Shown piece after piece: positions 1 through 13,600 of a DNA stretch of 64,000 nucleotides; position 1 is the first letter of the stretch, and every line of letters starts with the position of its first letter. Source of the stretch: Proteromonas lacertae (Eukaryota; Sar; Bigyra; Opalinata; Proteromonadidae); the NCBI GenBank assembly GCA_002245135.1, contig NGBS01000901.1, positions 19,424-83,423 of the forward strand, in the 5' to 3' direction. Below the pieces are notes generated by a model. That model worked only from the letters and a program-made list of their open reading frames with translations. It had not been told where the DNA came from and ran no database searches. The position numbers and the translations under genes were made by a program.

Positions 1-421
1 AATTAGTCTCATAGAATTTCAATATTTTATTTTCCTTAATTCCACTAATGTTTATTATATTCATCTTTCTAATACCATCTTTATGTTTCACAACTAAATC
101 TAACTCAAAATAACTCTTTTCAACTCTCTCATCTATCTATAGTATTTATATTACCATCATACTTCATAATCGGATTGTTCTGTTCTCTACAATACATCAT
201 TCATTGAATTATTCATTTTTATTGTTTTGAGCATATATCTACATAAATTGGTATTTACACACATATTCACTTTTCTAATCACATCAAATACAACATATTT
301 CATTAACAACTGAGAGATTTCACAAAATTCAAAGTTCTACATCACCTTCTAAAATCTATTATGAAATGAATCATCTATACATAGATATTCTTATATATTA
401 ATTATATTCTATATGTCATTC
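1..421. other. AT-rich spacer, no gene seen
   Basis: No reading frame of useful length or composition on either strand, and no splice-joined exons that I could assemble. It borders the left terminal inverted repeat of the mobile element. Confidence 0.6.
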
Positions 422-795
422 ATATAATAATGAATAATAAAGGGAAATAGCACAGTGTGCCATTTCCCTATATGTGTTTTTGATTCAAAAAAATAGCCGT
501 TTCAATGTGTGCTATTTCCCTATATTGTTTTTTCATCATTAGAAACGTTTTTAATGCATAATAAATATATCAATCGATTTCTCTATTTATGCTGGGCTCA
601 TATATGCCCTTAGTTTGACTTTCTGATCATAATCGAAATTTAATTTTCTTAAAAAAATTCAAAAAACAATGATAGATAGGATGGCCACCATACTGTGTGA
701 TATGACAACATATAGTGACCATCCTATATCAAATAAAACAAAAAAAAAATGAAGTTCAAGTCAAATCTTGAAACGAATGCTTTTTTCAAAAATAG
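422..795 (+). repeat. Left terminal inverted repeat
   Basis: Inverted copy of 1815-2189. It contains an imperfect 29-nt palindrome at 441-469, built from AGGGAAAT(A/G)GCACA facing its own complement. A further copy of that motif in inverse orientation lies near 508-528. A second hairpin at 680-724 has arms beginning GGATGG and ending CCATCC. Such internal palindromes are what transposase-binding or hairpin ends often look like. Confidence 0.8.
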
Positions 796-908
796 CTTAA
801 TTTCTTTTATAATTATTTTAAGGTGTTAATTAGCACACCATATAATTTATAAGTTATAATACTAACCCAAACAAAACAAAACAAAACCAATTCAAGATTC
901 ATTATGAT

Positions 909-1549
909 TTAATATTCTGATTGCCATTCTTCTTCTTCTGATTCAATAAGAAAATCGCGTTTTACTACTTCTTTACCATAAGAAAATAAATCTATAGTTT
1001 CTTTACCATAAGAAAATAAATCTACAGTTTCATTTCCATAATCAAATAAATTCACCACATTTTGTTGATTTACTTTATGTACTTCTTCATCAACAACTAA
1101 TATTATTGAATCTACATTCGATTCACAATTAACATTTCCTTTAACTTTATTTTGTTGTTCAAATTCAATAACTTCCACTACATTTCCGTATTCATCATCA
1201 TACTCTTGATTGTATCCATCAACAAAATCTCCATCCCCTAATTCAGTCATTGTATCAGATGTTAATGTTTTTAACGAATCATATATATAATCAATTGTTC
1301 TGTCAACCTAAGGAAATATATAAAGATAATGCATACAATTGATTTACATTTACATTTTTTGTATTGAAAGCAATATATAAACTCTTCCTTAAAATCCTTA
1401 TAATAGTCTTTTCTGAATTTTGGGTCTTTTATCCATATGCATTTGAATCTTTCTACGAGAAACTGTGGATGATGATGATTATAATGATGATGATGATGAT
1501 GACAACAAGTTGTTAAAGGTGGCATCCACCAAAAGAAAGTGCAGTACAT
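909..1549 (-). CDS. Acidic protein inside the TIR element, two exons, start uncertain
   Basis: A 29-nt intron at 1308-1336 (donor GTATGC, acceptor TTAG, phase 0) joins an upstream exon to the C-terminal exon. The upstream exon contains a basic/aromatic stretch including ERFKCIWIKDPKF. The C-terminal exon encodes a very acidic protein ending in EEEEWQSEY. Near the C-terminus are three tandem copies of a decapeptide of the type DLFSYGKETI. No catalytic motif is recognised. The upstream end given is the nearest in-frame ATG, but its first residues are His-rich and overlap the opposite-strand frame. The true start could be downstream, or an earlier exon may splice at the AG near 1466. Role in transposition is inferred only from position. 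Confidence 0.45.
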
Positions 1550-1710
1550 CTAAAGCTCCAAGATTCAAAAGAAAGAAGACCAATCAGAAAAGAAATTCAA
1601 ACAGAAAGGAAGAAGACACCAGTACAGAGGAAGATGAGGATAATAACTTGTCACAATTTATAGTAGATGATGATGATGATGTGGAGCCAGAGTACCAAAA
1701 TGATTATTAA
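1465..1710 (+). CDS. Small Asp-rich, basic-centred protein inside the TIR element
   Basis: An 81-codon frame with an Asp-run at the N-terminus, a Lys/Arg-rich centre resembling a nuclear localisation signal (PRFKRKKTNQKR) and an acidic Asp-run C-terminus. The composition is that of a small nuclear or DNA-associated protein. It overlaps the upstream exon of the minus-strand gene by about 85 nt, so the two may share a divergent promoter region or one of the overlapping ends may be wrong. It may also be only the last exon of a longer gene. No family recognised. Confidence 0.35.
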   Translation: MDDDDYNDDDDDDNKLLKVASTKRKCSTSKAPRFKRKKTNQKRNSNRKEEDTSTEEDEDNNLSQFIVDDDDDVEPEYQNDY

Positions 1711-1814
1711 TCTCTGGTCCTAATTGATTCAAATGATATATTGTGTTTGTGTGGGAGTGTTGTTTTCATAATTTACATAATTAATTAGCATTATAACAAG
1801 TCTTATAAGAAATA

Positions 1815-2189
1815 TCAATAATAGAAAAATAGATGCGTTTCAAAAGTGATTTGGCTTGAACTCTATATTTTGTTTTATTTGATATAGGATGGTCACTATA
1901 TGTTGTCATATCACACAGTATGGTGGCCATCCTATCTATCATTGTTTTTTGAATTTTTTTAAGAAAATTAAATTTCGATTATGATCAGAAAGTCAAACTA
2001 AGGGCATATATGAGCCCAGCATAAATAGAGAAATCGATTGATATATTTATTATGCATTAAAAACGTTTCTAATGATGAAAATACACTATAGGGAAATAGC
2101 ACACATTGAAACGGCTATTTTTTTGAATCAAAAACACATATAGGGAAATGGCACACTGTGCTATTTCCCTTTATTATTCATTATTATAT
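1815..2189 (-). repeat. Right terminal inverted repeat
   Basis: Reverse complement of 422-795, with the same two palindromic blocks. The right arm keeps TTTCCCT near its outer end at about 2164-2170. It differs from the left arm mainly in the inner ~50 bp and around a short A-run. Confidence 0.8.
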
Positions 2190-2450
2190 TCATTATTCAA
2201 AATTTAAATGAAATGGCTTGATTGAATCAAACTAATGTCGTTTCATTTCTTTTATCATTTTCATTGCATAGAAATATAATAACAGTATTTTATTAGTTAA
2301 TATAATAAGTGTATACAACACATAACCATAATCAAGAATAAATAAATCAATAATGTCATTTTCTCCTATTCTTTAATAAAGAAAATAAAATCAATAGAAT
2401 GAGGAATATCAACAACAAATAAACAATTATACATAATTATCATATATAAA
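2190..2450. other. Spacer between mobile element and giant gene
   Basis: AT-rich sequence without a supported frame. It includes the presumed 3' untranslated region of the minus-strand giant gene. Confidence 0.5.
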
Positions 2451-5400
2451 TTAATAATAATCAGAATCATATTTACTTTCTAAACTCTCTTTCTTCTTTT
2501 GACTTATATATAATTTATGAATTTCTTCACCTTCTTCACCTAAAAAGTCTAAATAGTTTTCATCTTCATCACTACTTAAATTATCACCATATAACTTCTT
2601 ATCTTCAATTATCATCTCTAATCTTCTCTCTTTTTCATCTTTTTCATTTTCTTTTAAACTGAAAGAACATAAACTCACTTTTCGATGCGGTTTTACATTA
2701 TTCGTATAATCGATTAAACTTCGAATATTTGGAACACAACCTTTCAATTCTTTGATTTCTCGTTTCATTGGAGGTAGTTTTATATCATATTCTTCTAAGA
2801 TATCTCTATTATCATTACAATATTTCATATTCATTTCCATTCGATCATTCACATTTTCACCATTTATTCCACCACATATTATCATTTCACGATCTTTACT
2901 ATTTATATCATTTTTATTTAATCCAATTGATAATAATCCATTTTCATTTACTATTTTGTTATTTTTATAATCAAATAATTCATTCTTCATTCGATCATTT
3001 AACATCTTTTCTTCTTCATCATCTTCATCTTTTGTTATATTCTCTTTCTTAAATATTAATTTATTACATTCACTTTCACTCGAAGATAAATCAGATTTAT
3101 GAATTAATTCTAATTCTCTTACTTTTATTATATTATTATTATTATTTCTCTTCATATTATTTATTTCTTTCTTACAATATATAAAATGTTCTAATATGTA
3201 ATCTACATCATATTTTATATCGAAATCTTCATCAATCTTATTTATAATAACCTCTTTATTTTCATTCTTTTCTTCTTCACTCATATCATTATCACCATTA
3301 TATTTCACATTTTCTTTCTTTTTATCATTTTCTTCTTCTATTTCTTCTTCTCGATTAGATATTGGAGATATTATTTCTTCTTTATTCACATCAGTATTAT
3401 CTATTACTATCTCATTTAATAATGGATAGTAATTTATTCTTTTACTCTTCTCCATATAATCAGTTGTTGGAGGTCTTTCGGATTTTACTCTCATTTCTAT
3501 TATTCCTTTCTTCTTCTCTTTCATTTCTAATGGTTTAAAACTATCATCTACATATTTTATCACACTTTCTACATCACGATTGGCTGGAATTATTCTACTT
3601 TTATTCTTAAATTCATTACTTCGATAGTTTGTTCCATTCTCTAATTTATCTTCAATCATTATTTCCATCATCTTTTCTAATTGTTTCTTTTTATTGATTT
3701 TTGGAACTTTTTTCACTTTTCTTTCTTCTGCTACTTCTTCTTCTTTTTCTTCATAATAACTATAATAACTTTCACTACTAAACGTTGAATCACTCTTTAT
3801 ATGAGGTAATCGATGAACTAATGTGTTTGATTTTGGTCTTACTGTATGATATGGAGTAGCTGTTAATCTTCGATCATACTGAACTGAACTACCTAATTCA
3901 ATCAATATTTCATCATCGATTTTATTATTCATTTTTTTACTCTTTCTACTCGCAGTTTTAATATATTCATTATTATTATCAAAAGTATCAGTTAAATCTG
4001 TAATAAATGTGTTTGAATTGTATTTTTTAGATTTTATTTCTTCCATTTCTTTATCATATGCTAAATCAGCGACAGATTTATTCATTAGTATTGGATGTTT
4101 ACCAGCTTCTAATAATTCTTTATTTCTTTGAACTTTTTCTCTCAATTCCTTCAATGGATCATACTTTTCTTCTTTTATTATTTTCTTTTCTTCTTTTTTC
4201 TCATATTTTATTGTATTTGTTACTTCTAAATCCTTTAATTTCTCATTTTGTACATTTATTGCTACTTGACTTAATACAGTTGGAACTGATTGACTTTTAG
4301 GTAAATATTTTTGATATTTTTTAATTGAATTTTCACATCTTAAAGTTATACTTTCTAATGGATATTCGAAACTTCCATTTTTCTTTTTATGTATATCAGG
4401 TAAAGTAGATTTACATTTTCTCATTGTATTAGCTGTATTAGCTGTATTAGGAGTAGTTGTTCTTGTTACTGTTGTTGATGACAATGGAGATACAGATACA
4501 GCATCTGTATTTGTATTTGTATTTGTATTAATTGTATTAATAGTTTCAAAATGTGTATCATCTTGTCTATTCAATGATAATGGAGTTGTTGGTGGAGATA
4601 TTGAAACTCGTCGAATATTTGTACAAATTGATATTCCCTTATTATCTTCACTCATTTTACTATTTTCTTCACTCACTTTTCCACTACAAACACTATTATT
4701 TGCAGTGGATAAAACAGTTGTATTTTCATCCACTGGATAAAAGGTAGAATCTTCTAGAAATCCTTGTTTTGCTACTACTTGTGAATATACAAATTTCTTT
4801 CTATGTTTCTTAGGGAATGGAGCCCAAATAATTTCATGATTATCTAAATAATGTAATGGTTTCAACGTATTCATTTGCTTATTTCTCATTCTCATCATTT
4901 TATTCAATTTGATTTGTTTTCGACTTTTTAGTTTGTTCTTACCAACAGTCTGTTCTTCTTCATCTTTACATTTTATTATGTTATTTCCATTAATTTCTAA
5001 TTCCTGTAATTCATGGTTAATACTTGGAGATGGATTTGTTGATAAGATTTCAGATTCAATTTCTTTCGTTATATCTGCTGAATTTATAGATCTTAAACTA
5101 TCACTAAATTCATTCTTTTGTTTTTGTTTAAACTGTTTTAGTGTCATTTCATAATCATGGATTTGTTTTTCTAAGTTTATATCATATTCATTCTTCAAAT
5201 TTTCATTTCTAAAATTCTCAAAGTCATCTTCTTCTAATTTTGGTTTATAACTATCAGTTATTGCACTCCACATGTGTAAACCATTTTCAACTGAATATTT
5301 AACTTCATATAAATTACTAAATGTTTCATAACTTGCAAATTTCTCACCATCTGGACGTAATACTTTCTTTGAATCTTCTAATCGATCTTTATATTTTAAT

Positions 5401-8400
5401 CGATTCATTAATACGACGAATATATTATTATTTCGCTGTAAACTATCCATTGATTTTACTAATTTTTGACTTTTCATTAATCGTATTTCTTCCTCAGATG
5501 GACCATTATCTACTACTTTACGGTTTCTACGTAATTTACTTAAAGGATTGTCAAAATAATCCCTTTTCTCTCTTTTACTATTCTCATCATTATTTTCTTC
5601 TATTGTCACTATGGGAGGACTATTTGGTCTCGAGTTTAGCTTGGATTTTCTTCTTTCTTCACCCATCATACTCATCCTTCTAACACCCATCAACTTCTTT
5701 GTTCCAGCTTTCAATTTATTCTTTCCACTTTCTAATTTATCATTCTTTCTTCTCGCTTCTAAGATTCTTAAAGCACTATGTTGTGGATTCTTCATATCTT
5801 CTTGTCTTATATCACTTATTGGTACAACGTAATTCTTTTTCTCTTCACATTTCCATTCTACTAAGTTTGGATCATGTACTGGACTTTCTCTAATATAATC
5901 ATCATTGTAATTACTACTACTATTATCATTTTCATCAAAATTGAAATTACTTTCACTTTTCTTAGTGGGCGATGGTGTATGTTTACGATTAGCAGCTGCT
6001 GTTGCTTGTATTAATCGACTTTTCCTTCTATCAGGACTTCTACCAGCACTACTTCCAGGTCTACTCCTTCCAGTCAAAGCTTCTTCTGCTTTCTCTTCTT
6101 CTAACTCTTTCTCTAACACTGGGGATGGCGGAATATATACTTTTAATTCTTTTTGTGTTTCTTTTGTCCATAAAACACGATCATTTCCAATGGATGGGAT
6201 TTCATTAGGATTCATATTCTTTCCAATATTTCCAAACTCAATTACTGGATCTTTAGAAGTATCATGAATTTCACTGATATATAATTTCTTATCAAAATCA
6301 ATCACTTTTTCTTCACTCAATTCTTTTTCTATTTTTTTCATATCTCCTTCGCCTTTGATTGGTTTTACTTCCACATCAATATCAATATCACCAATTCGAT
6401 CTTTTCTTTCATTTATAAATATTTCATTCAAAGATTCTTCATATAATGCTTTTAATTCAGCTTCTCTTTCATCAGCACTAACAAATCGATAAGTATCAAC
6501 TAAATTAATATTTTCAGCTTTATCTTTATCATCTAATTTCAATGTTCCATCCTTATTATAAATGTTAGTGTTATCTAGTTGAAACATTATTTGACTATCA
6601 TTATTTAATGATGATAAATTACCACCACCACCTGCATTATTCTGATTGAAATTCTTACTATCATTCGATACAATAGAATCATTTGATAAATCATTATTCA
6701 CAGTAGAAGTTGATGAAAATATACTACTCCTTGTACCAACACCATCTAATCTACCACCAATCATACTTTCTTTACGTTTATTATTATTATTATTATCAGG
6801 TAGAATAGAAGCACCAATTAAACTACTTTTTCTCTTATTTCCACCACCACTACCACCACTAGTAGTGTCTACTGTCATTTCACTTCCATTACTTACCATT
6901 GATGAAGTTCTTAACGACTCTTTTAATCTTTTACTCAACTCTTTTGTTTTTTGATAATGTGCTAATAAGATTTTCATTTGTTTGATTTCTACGATTATAG
7001 TTGATTTTACTTCAATCATTGAATGCATTTCATCTATATCTTTATCTAAATTCATCTTTCTACCATCAATCTCATAATGTTCATTGTCATTCTCTTCATT
7101 TTTCTCCATTAATTCGATTTTTTCATTTTTTATATTTTCTAACTCTATTAACAAATCACCAGCATTGTCTTTCAAATCGATTGGAATTTGATTTAAGATT
7201 TTCTGTTGTGCATTTATTTCTAATGTCAAGCTGGCTTGTTGTATCTCATAATTTCGAATATTCTCTTTCATTTTACTAATCATTAATTCCGCTTTATTTT
7301 GAACTATCTTCAAACCTTTAGCTCTTTCGCTGTTCTTACCATTTTCTTCAACTTCTTTATCATACAATTCAATTGATCTTGCCAATCTTTCTTTATATTC
7401 TTTTAAATTAACTTCACATTTTTCTAACTCTTCATCAATTTTCTTCTTCTCATTCACTTTCTCTTTAATTATTTTTCTAACAGATGTCTTTTGAATTGTA
7501 AATTTATTATGAATAGTTTGTAATTCAATTGCAATCTTATTCCCTCTAGAATCTAATTCATATATTCTCTTCTCTATATCATTGATTTTATTGGTTATAT
7601 CCAATAATCTCTTATCGCATTCTACTACATTTGTTTCTGTATCTTTAATTCCTTGTTTTAATTGTTTTATATCTTCATCATATTGGTCTATTATCTTCTC
7701 ACAATCATCAACAGTTTCAGTTTTTAATTTCTTTATTTCTTCTAAGAAAGAAACTTTATTCTTTTCAGTTAAATTACTACTGTTAATTATCCCTTCATAA
7801 TTAGGTTTATACATTATTGGTTCATTTACTTTAGCTCCTAATTGATTGGATATTTTCATCATTGATTTCCTTATATTTGCAGGTGTATTTGCTGCTTCAT
7901 TTAAAGCTTCCATACTTTTCTTAAATATTTCACTATTTCTCCTTAAAAATTCATAATTATTATATTCAGTTATAATTTCTATATCTCTCTTCATCATATT
8001 AGAAATAATATGCCTTCGACCATCAATTATTTTATTATTTGTAACGATCAAATTTTTTAAACCATGAGCATCCAATGATTTTAATTCTTTTAATTCTTCC
8101 TTTGCTTTGACATATTGATCCAACCACCAATGTATCTCACTATTATCATATGGATACTGTATTTCTGTAATCTCAAAATGATTCTTCTCCTGTTCTTCCT
8201 GTTCTTTTCGTCTATATAAAAACTCTAATGATGCTGTTCTCCATAAATATCGATAACTAAAATCTTTTCCTATTCTTTCAATATATTCATGATATTTATT
8301 AACTTCATAATCTGTAAATTCAAAGGCATTTATTCGTTTTAAATGTTCAAAAAATACTTCGTTTATTTCTTTAGAGTTTGGATTTGTATTTCCACCACAT

Positions 8401-10370
8401 AATTCAAGTGGAGTTTTTCCATTAATATCTTTCAAATTAATCAAACTTCCACATTCTAATAAATATCTAATTATTGGAATATAATCAATAGAAATTGAAG
8501 AATTGTAACAAGCCACATGCAATGGAGTTTGACGGTTTATATTTATACAATTCACTATATGACCCATCTCTTCAATCAAGCTTTTAACTCGAAGCAAATC
8601 ACAGGTTTGAACAGCGATATGTAAACTGGTATTGTGATTCTTATCAATCCATAAATGTGGGTTACTCACATCTTCTTTATCATTTTGTAATTTCCAATTT
8701 AATAATATCAAATCCATTCGATTCTCTAATCTAAATGAATTTGTTCTTTTCATTTCATAGCAGTTCCTTTTCGCCTCTTTAAACATTTCTTTACCATTCA
8801 AATGAAACAACAATCTTGGTAATTCACCACCATTTTTACTGTATATTCTATTCTTTTTTTTACATACTAATTCATGCCAATTATAAAAGATAGTTTTAGT
8901 ATGTTCAAAGCAAACTTGTCTTATATATAAATACCTCAACATTCTCCACTGATTTCTGTATTTATAATAATCTAACCATCTTCTAAAACAATAAATTAAA
9001 CGAAAATGATCACTATCATCTTTCCACCCAAATTGAGAAAGTAATGCTAAACTGATATTGTTTGATAATAATATATGATATATTCCAACCGTTCTAATCA
9101 TTTTTTGAGCTTTTAATCTTTTTCTCCATGTAAATAAACTGCTTTTCTTGTTTAATACATTACTTTTTAATTCTAAATAATTCTTATTCTCTCTCAATAT
9201 ATGACTTTTAGTTGAATAGTTCTTCCAACCACTAAAACATTTACTTAATCGTCGAATTCTATTTCCTCTTCCTCGACTTCTTTCTTTCCATTTTTCAAAT
9301 ACTTTTAACATTAATTTCATTGTGTAATGTTTTGTACTTTGACTGAATTGTTCTCTCATCACTTTGAGGATATGAACGAAACTTTTCCAACTTTTGAAAT
9401 ATCGACGAATATGTGCTTTTTGAGCTAAATCACTTAGTGAAAATTCACGAAGTTTACGACTCTATTAATAATAAAGAAATAGTATGGAAAATAAAAGGAA
9501 TAGAAGTGTATTAAAAAAGAATGAGTGTAAATAATCATTGATATATACTTGATATCTATTAATAAATCTTTCCCATTCACTTAATGGCTCTAAAAACACT
9601 GGTAAAGGTAATTCATTCTTCTTACAAATATGAAATACTGTCCATCTGTACCATATTTTAAATGATAATTTTTGTTTTTCTTTCAAATATACTAATTTCT
9701 TATGTTCTTTTATTATCTTTTCTCTTGTTGAATGTAACATCGCAATTGCTTTTAATCGATTGTTATATATCATTTTTACGAATTTCTTCCAATTATCGAA
9801 GTAATCACGAATATCAATTTCATTTGGTTTTAATTGTTTCTTTTCTAATTCTTTCTTTTTCTTCTCTTCTTCATCTTCTTCATCACTATCATTGTTATTT
9901 ATTACGATGTTCTTTATTCTGGATTTTCTTTCTATTTCTCTTAATTCTCGTTCTTGTGTTAATAAACTAAGTTCATGCTTTCGTTTCTCACGAATATATA
10001 CGTTGTAACTCCACCAACTACGAATCACATGGTCACACAGCTTTCGATTAAAGTGCTTCACAGATAACACGTAATTTCGCCAATCAATAAATATTAATAT
10101 ACAATTGTGGTGTTTTCGATTTATGTATCTCATAAATTTACGACGGGGGATTATCATTCTCCACCACGTTTGAATAAACACTATACTTTGACTACGACGT
10201 CTCTATTATTATATACTAATCATGCAAATTTATACTTCCAATTTGTAATGTTCTAAAAATATTCTGGTCTCTTCATCTTCTTTACTTGTGTCTTGATGGA
10301 ATGGAGCAAATATTTTGGGTTGCTTCATCATCATTTTTCTTTTATTCTTTATTTCTGCATCAGATAACAT
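2451..10370 (-). CDS. Giant IQ / Trp-repeat / ankyrin / coiled-coil protein (~2,599 aa)
   Basis: Three exons join cleanly: 10236-10370, 9549-10202 and 2451-9461, with introns of 33 and 87 nt, both phase 0, and a total of exactly 2,600 codons including the stop. The N-terminal quarter has an IQ-like motif (FIQTWWRMIIPRRKF) and many spaced W-containing helices of the type FxxWxxxxxxK, as in Sfi1 or IQ proteins that bind calmodulin or centrin. Around residues 535-630 are two to three ankyrin repeats (TPLHVACYNS, GKTPLELCGG). A long coiled coil follows to about residue 1,150, then low-complexity Ser/Asn/Glu-rich sequence to the end. The long third exon has no frame break. A centriolar or flagellar cytoskeletal role is plausible from the repeat types but is inference. 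Confidence 0.85.
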
Positions 10371-10600
10371 CTTCAAATTTAAATTACAAACTCATATACT
10401 GATTTTGAGAAAAATTAAAATAACGACAAAAGTTTGATCTGATCAAGCTTTTTATTATTATTTTTTCATTTATTGAATGAAATAAAGAATATATGATAAT
10501 TATGTTTGTATTATTATTATATGAATTATCAATGTAATTGATAAAAACTCTCATAAAGCACTTAATTAATCAGAACTAATTATTAAGAAAGAATAATTTC

Positions 10601-13600
10601 TTATTCAACATTAGAAAATTCTTCTGATAATTCTTTCTTTTCTTCTTCGGATAATCCATTCAATTTTATTACTTCTATTAAATTCAATGTTTCTATAAAT
10701 GATTTCAATTCTGATTTATCTATGTTTGCTTTTACTGTTATTGATAATTCTTTCAAACCTTTATAGATTGTTTTATTTTCTTTAATTAATTTCAATTCAC
10801 TTTCATTTAATTCATTTCCTATAAAATTTATTGTTTTAAATGTATATATTTCTTTTATTTTTTTATTATTAGTTTTAACCCTTTCTCACTCATTCCAATA
10901 TCTATTCAAATTTTAGATATTATATTATATTCATTATATACTTGATAGATTTAAAGATTCTGGATAATTGTGCTTATCCATTTTAACAAATATATAAAAA
11001 TATTCGTAAATTAATTCAACTCCTTCATCTCCAATTGGATTATCATGAATTGAAATATATTTTGCATAATAATTCATAGAATCTGTTAATTCTTTTAAAC
11101 CTTTGGAACTTATATGGTTATTCGATATATCCAGTGTTTTATATTCAATCTGTTTTATTAATTTAATATGAGAATCATTCAAATTCATATCTATTTCATA
11201 AGAAATTCTTGTTATATACAAGAGAAATCATTCTTTTTCCCATAATCATATGTCTATACAATATTGTAAATAATATTCCAATTCTTCATTTGTCCATGAT
11301 AAATTTTTCATTTGGACAAATTGACTATAATAATTATTTAATGACTTTTCACAAATTAATTTTAATCCTGCCATTCTTATATTATTTCCTTTTACACATA
11401 GTGTGTTACTTATATAAATCATATCAGTTATATCAGTTATATATATTGCACTTTCATCATCTATTGAAATGTTATTCAAATTAAATTCATTATCATGTTT
11501 AAATTTATCAAAATTATCAAGTAACAACTTTAAGCCAACATTACCTATTGGATTATCTATTTACATTATTATCAAATGATAATTGTTAGATAAATATACC
11601 ATTAACGCATAAATAGTCAATTCTAAAGAATTCATCTAGATTATTAATTAAATATTCAATTCCATCTGAATCTATATTATTGTGACTTATATCAAGTCGA
11701 TATATATGTTCATTGTAATTCTTTAAACCATCTACTATATACTTTAATCCATTTGAAGATAAGCCCATTTCTATTTGAAAATAATAAATTTCAATTGTGA
11801 TACTTGAACAATTTTTAAAATTATAATGCATTAAATGTAGATGTGGAGATAATATTTTTATTCCTTCATCTCCTATCTTATTTCCATTTAAGTATATACA
11901 TTGTATATTTGAAATAGAAGATAAATTATTAAACAATACTTCTACACTTTTAGATGTTAGATTATTATCTATACAATAGAAAAATATCAAATTATACTAC
12001 TCAAATCTAACTCTTTTATTGCTTCTAATTCATTTAATCTTAATGAAATTAATGATTTGAAGAAATCATCATCTATTTCTAAATTACTCAGATTTAATTT
12101 AGAATGATAATTATAATAACATTTGATGCAATTGATGAAATTTGGAATGTCTTTATCTATCAGTAATTCTTTATTTCTTCTATTATAAATAAATATTATT
12201 TTGCAAATAGGAGATTTGGATAATATGGCTTTTATTCCTCTAGAATGGATATTTCTGTTTTCGCTAATATCTATTCTCTCGAGATTTGGATATTTGTCTA
12301 ATTCTTCTGATAATAATATCATTGATTCATCATCAAGATCCATTCCTTTTAGATCCAGTTCATCATATTTGTTAATTAATAAATGTAAATATGGAAGTAA
12401 TAATTTGAAGCCTTTTAAGCCAATTGGATTATCTATTTCCTGAGAATAACATAGAATAATATATACATGTTAAATCTAAGTATTTCAATTTCATGAATGG
12501 AATTGATTTAACAAATGATTCAATAAAATGTATAGAAAGATTGTAGGAAAATAATTCTATTATTAGTAGATTAGTTAATCGACTGAAACATGATCCAAAT
12601 AATGACTGATATTGGAATGGAATATTTATGTCTATTTAAATATAAATAACAATTATTTTAAATCATACAACAATAAAGTTCTTTTGGATTTATTAGTTTC
12701 AATATTCAAAAGAAATAATCTATTCCTTCTTCACATAAACATAAACAATTTGGATTAATTTTGATAATAATATTACCTTTACAATATATATCAATGTTAA
12801 ATATTATCTTATCTAAATAACAATTTCTTCCATCTTTACATTGATGAATACAATGAATTTTTAATCTATCTTTTATTGATTTATCTTCTTTGTATAACTT
12901 CATTAATAATAATATTGATAATATTCTATCATCTGGATTATTATTGTAACATTCTATCAACACATCTAGAATTTCTTCCCATTTGTCTATTTTAAGACAA
13001 TATTCTCTAGGATATATTATTCGAAGTTTTACTACCAATTTATCATTTTCGCATAACATTTCTTTTCTTTCTTCACATATCATTAAATTGCTTTCTTCAT
13101 CTTTCAATATCTCACTTATCTTTATCATTTCTTTATTCAACTCTTTTATGCTTATTCGATTTACATTTTCTTTTATGAATATTTTGGATAGAATATTGGA
13201 ATATAATGGATTAGTTAATTCATCTCTTTGACATTTACATTTCATTATGTTATTCATTGTTTTAATTATATTATCATCTTCATTAAATGGTAATTTCTTG
13301 TTTGTTATTTCATACAATATACATCCAACTGACCAAATCACACTTACATCATTACACTCTAATCCATTCAACTCTTCTGGGCTTTTAAAGCATATGTGGT
13401 ATAAACTTGTATTTTCTTCTTTTCTTAATTTGTTTAAATTATAATCACATATCTTTACATCACCATCTTTTCCATATATTATGTTACTACTCTTCAAATT
13501 ACTTAATATTACATCATAATCACTCAATATCATCAATATAGCACATATTTCACTTATCATCTCACAAATATTATCTTTTGATAAAGAATCTTTATTTATC

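Larger units (their letters stand above)
422..2189. mobile_element. DNA element with long terminal inverted repeats
   Basis: The sequence at 422-795 reappears in inverse orientation at 1815-2189, giving terminal inverted repeats of about 370 bp. The outer ~335 bp are almost perfect and the inner part more diverged. Between them lies ~1 kb with two small divergent coding frames: an acidic protein on the minus strand and an Asp-rich, Lys/Arg-rich protein on the plus strand. I recognise no transposase catalytic motif, so this is either a non-autonomous element or an undescribed family. A short TCATT occurs outside both ends, but a target-site duplication is not certain. The near identity of the repeat arms suggests a young insertion or ongoing homogenisation. 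Confidence 0.8.

Noticed and set aside
2752-7800. Numerous plus-strand frames of 60-120 codons opposite the giant gene
   Set aside because: They are antisense shadows of a long AT-rich coding exon: Phe/Leu/Ser/Tyr-rich, no introns, no domain, and fully explained by the minus-strand protein.
12706-12711. TGA reassigned as a sense codon, from the in-frame TGA in the first pseudokinase-LRR gene
   Set aside because: TGA elsewhere ends frames or falls in introns, TAA and TAG also end genes, and the paralogue has an ordinary Arg codon there. A mutation or error is simpler.
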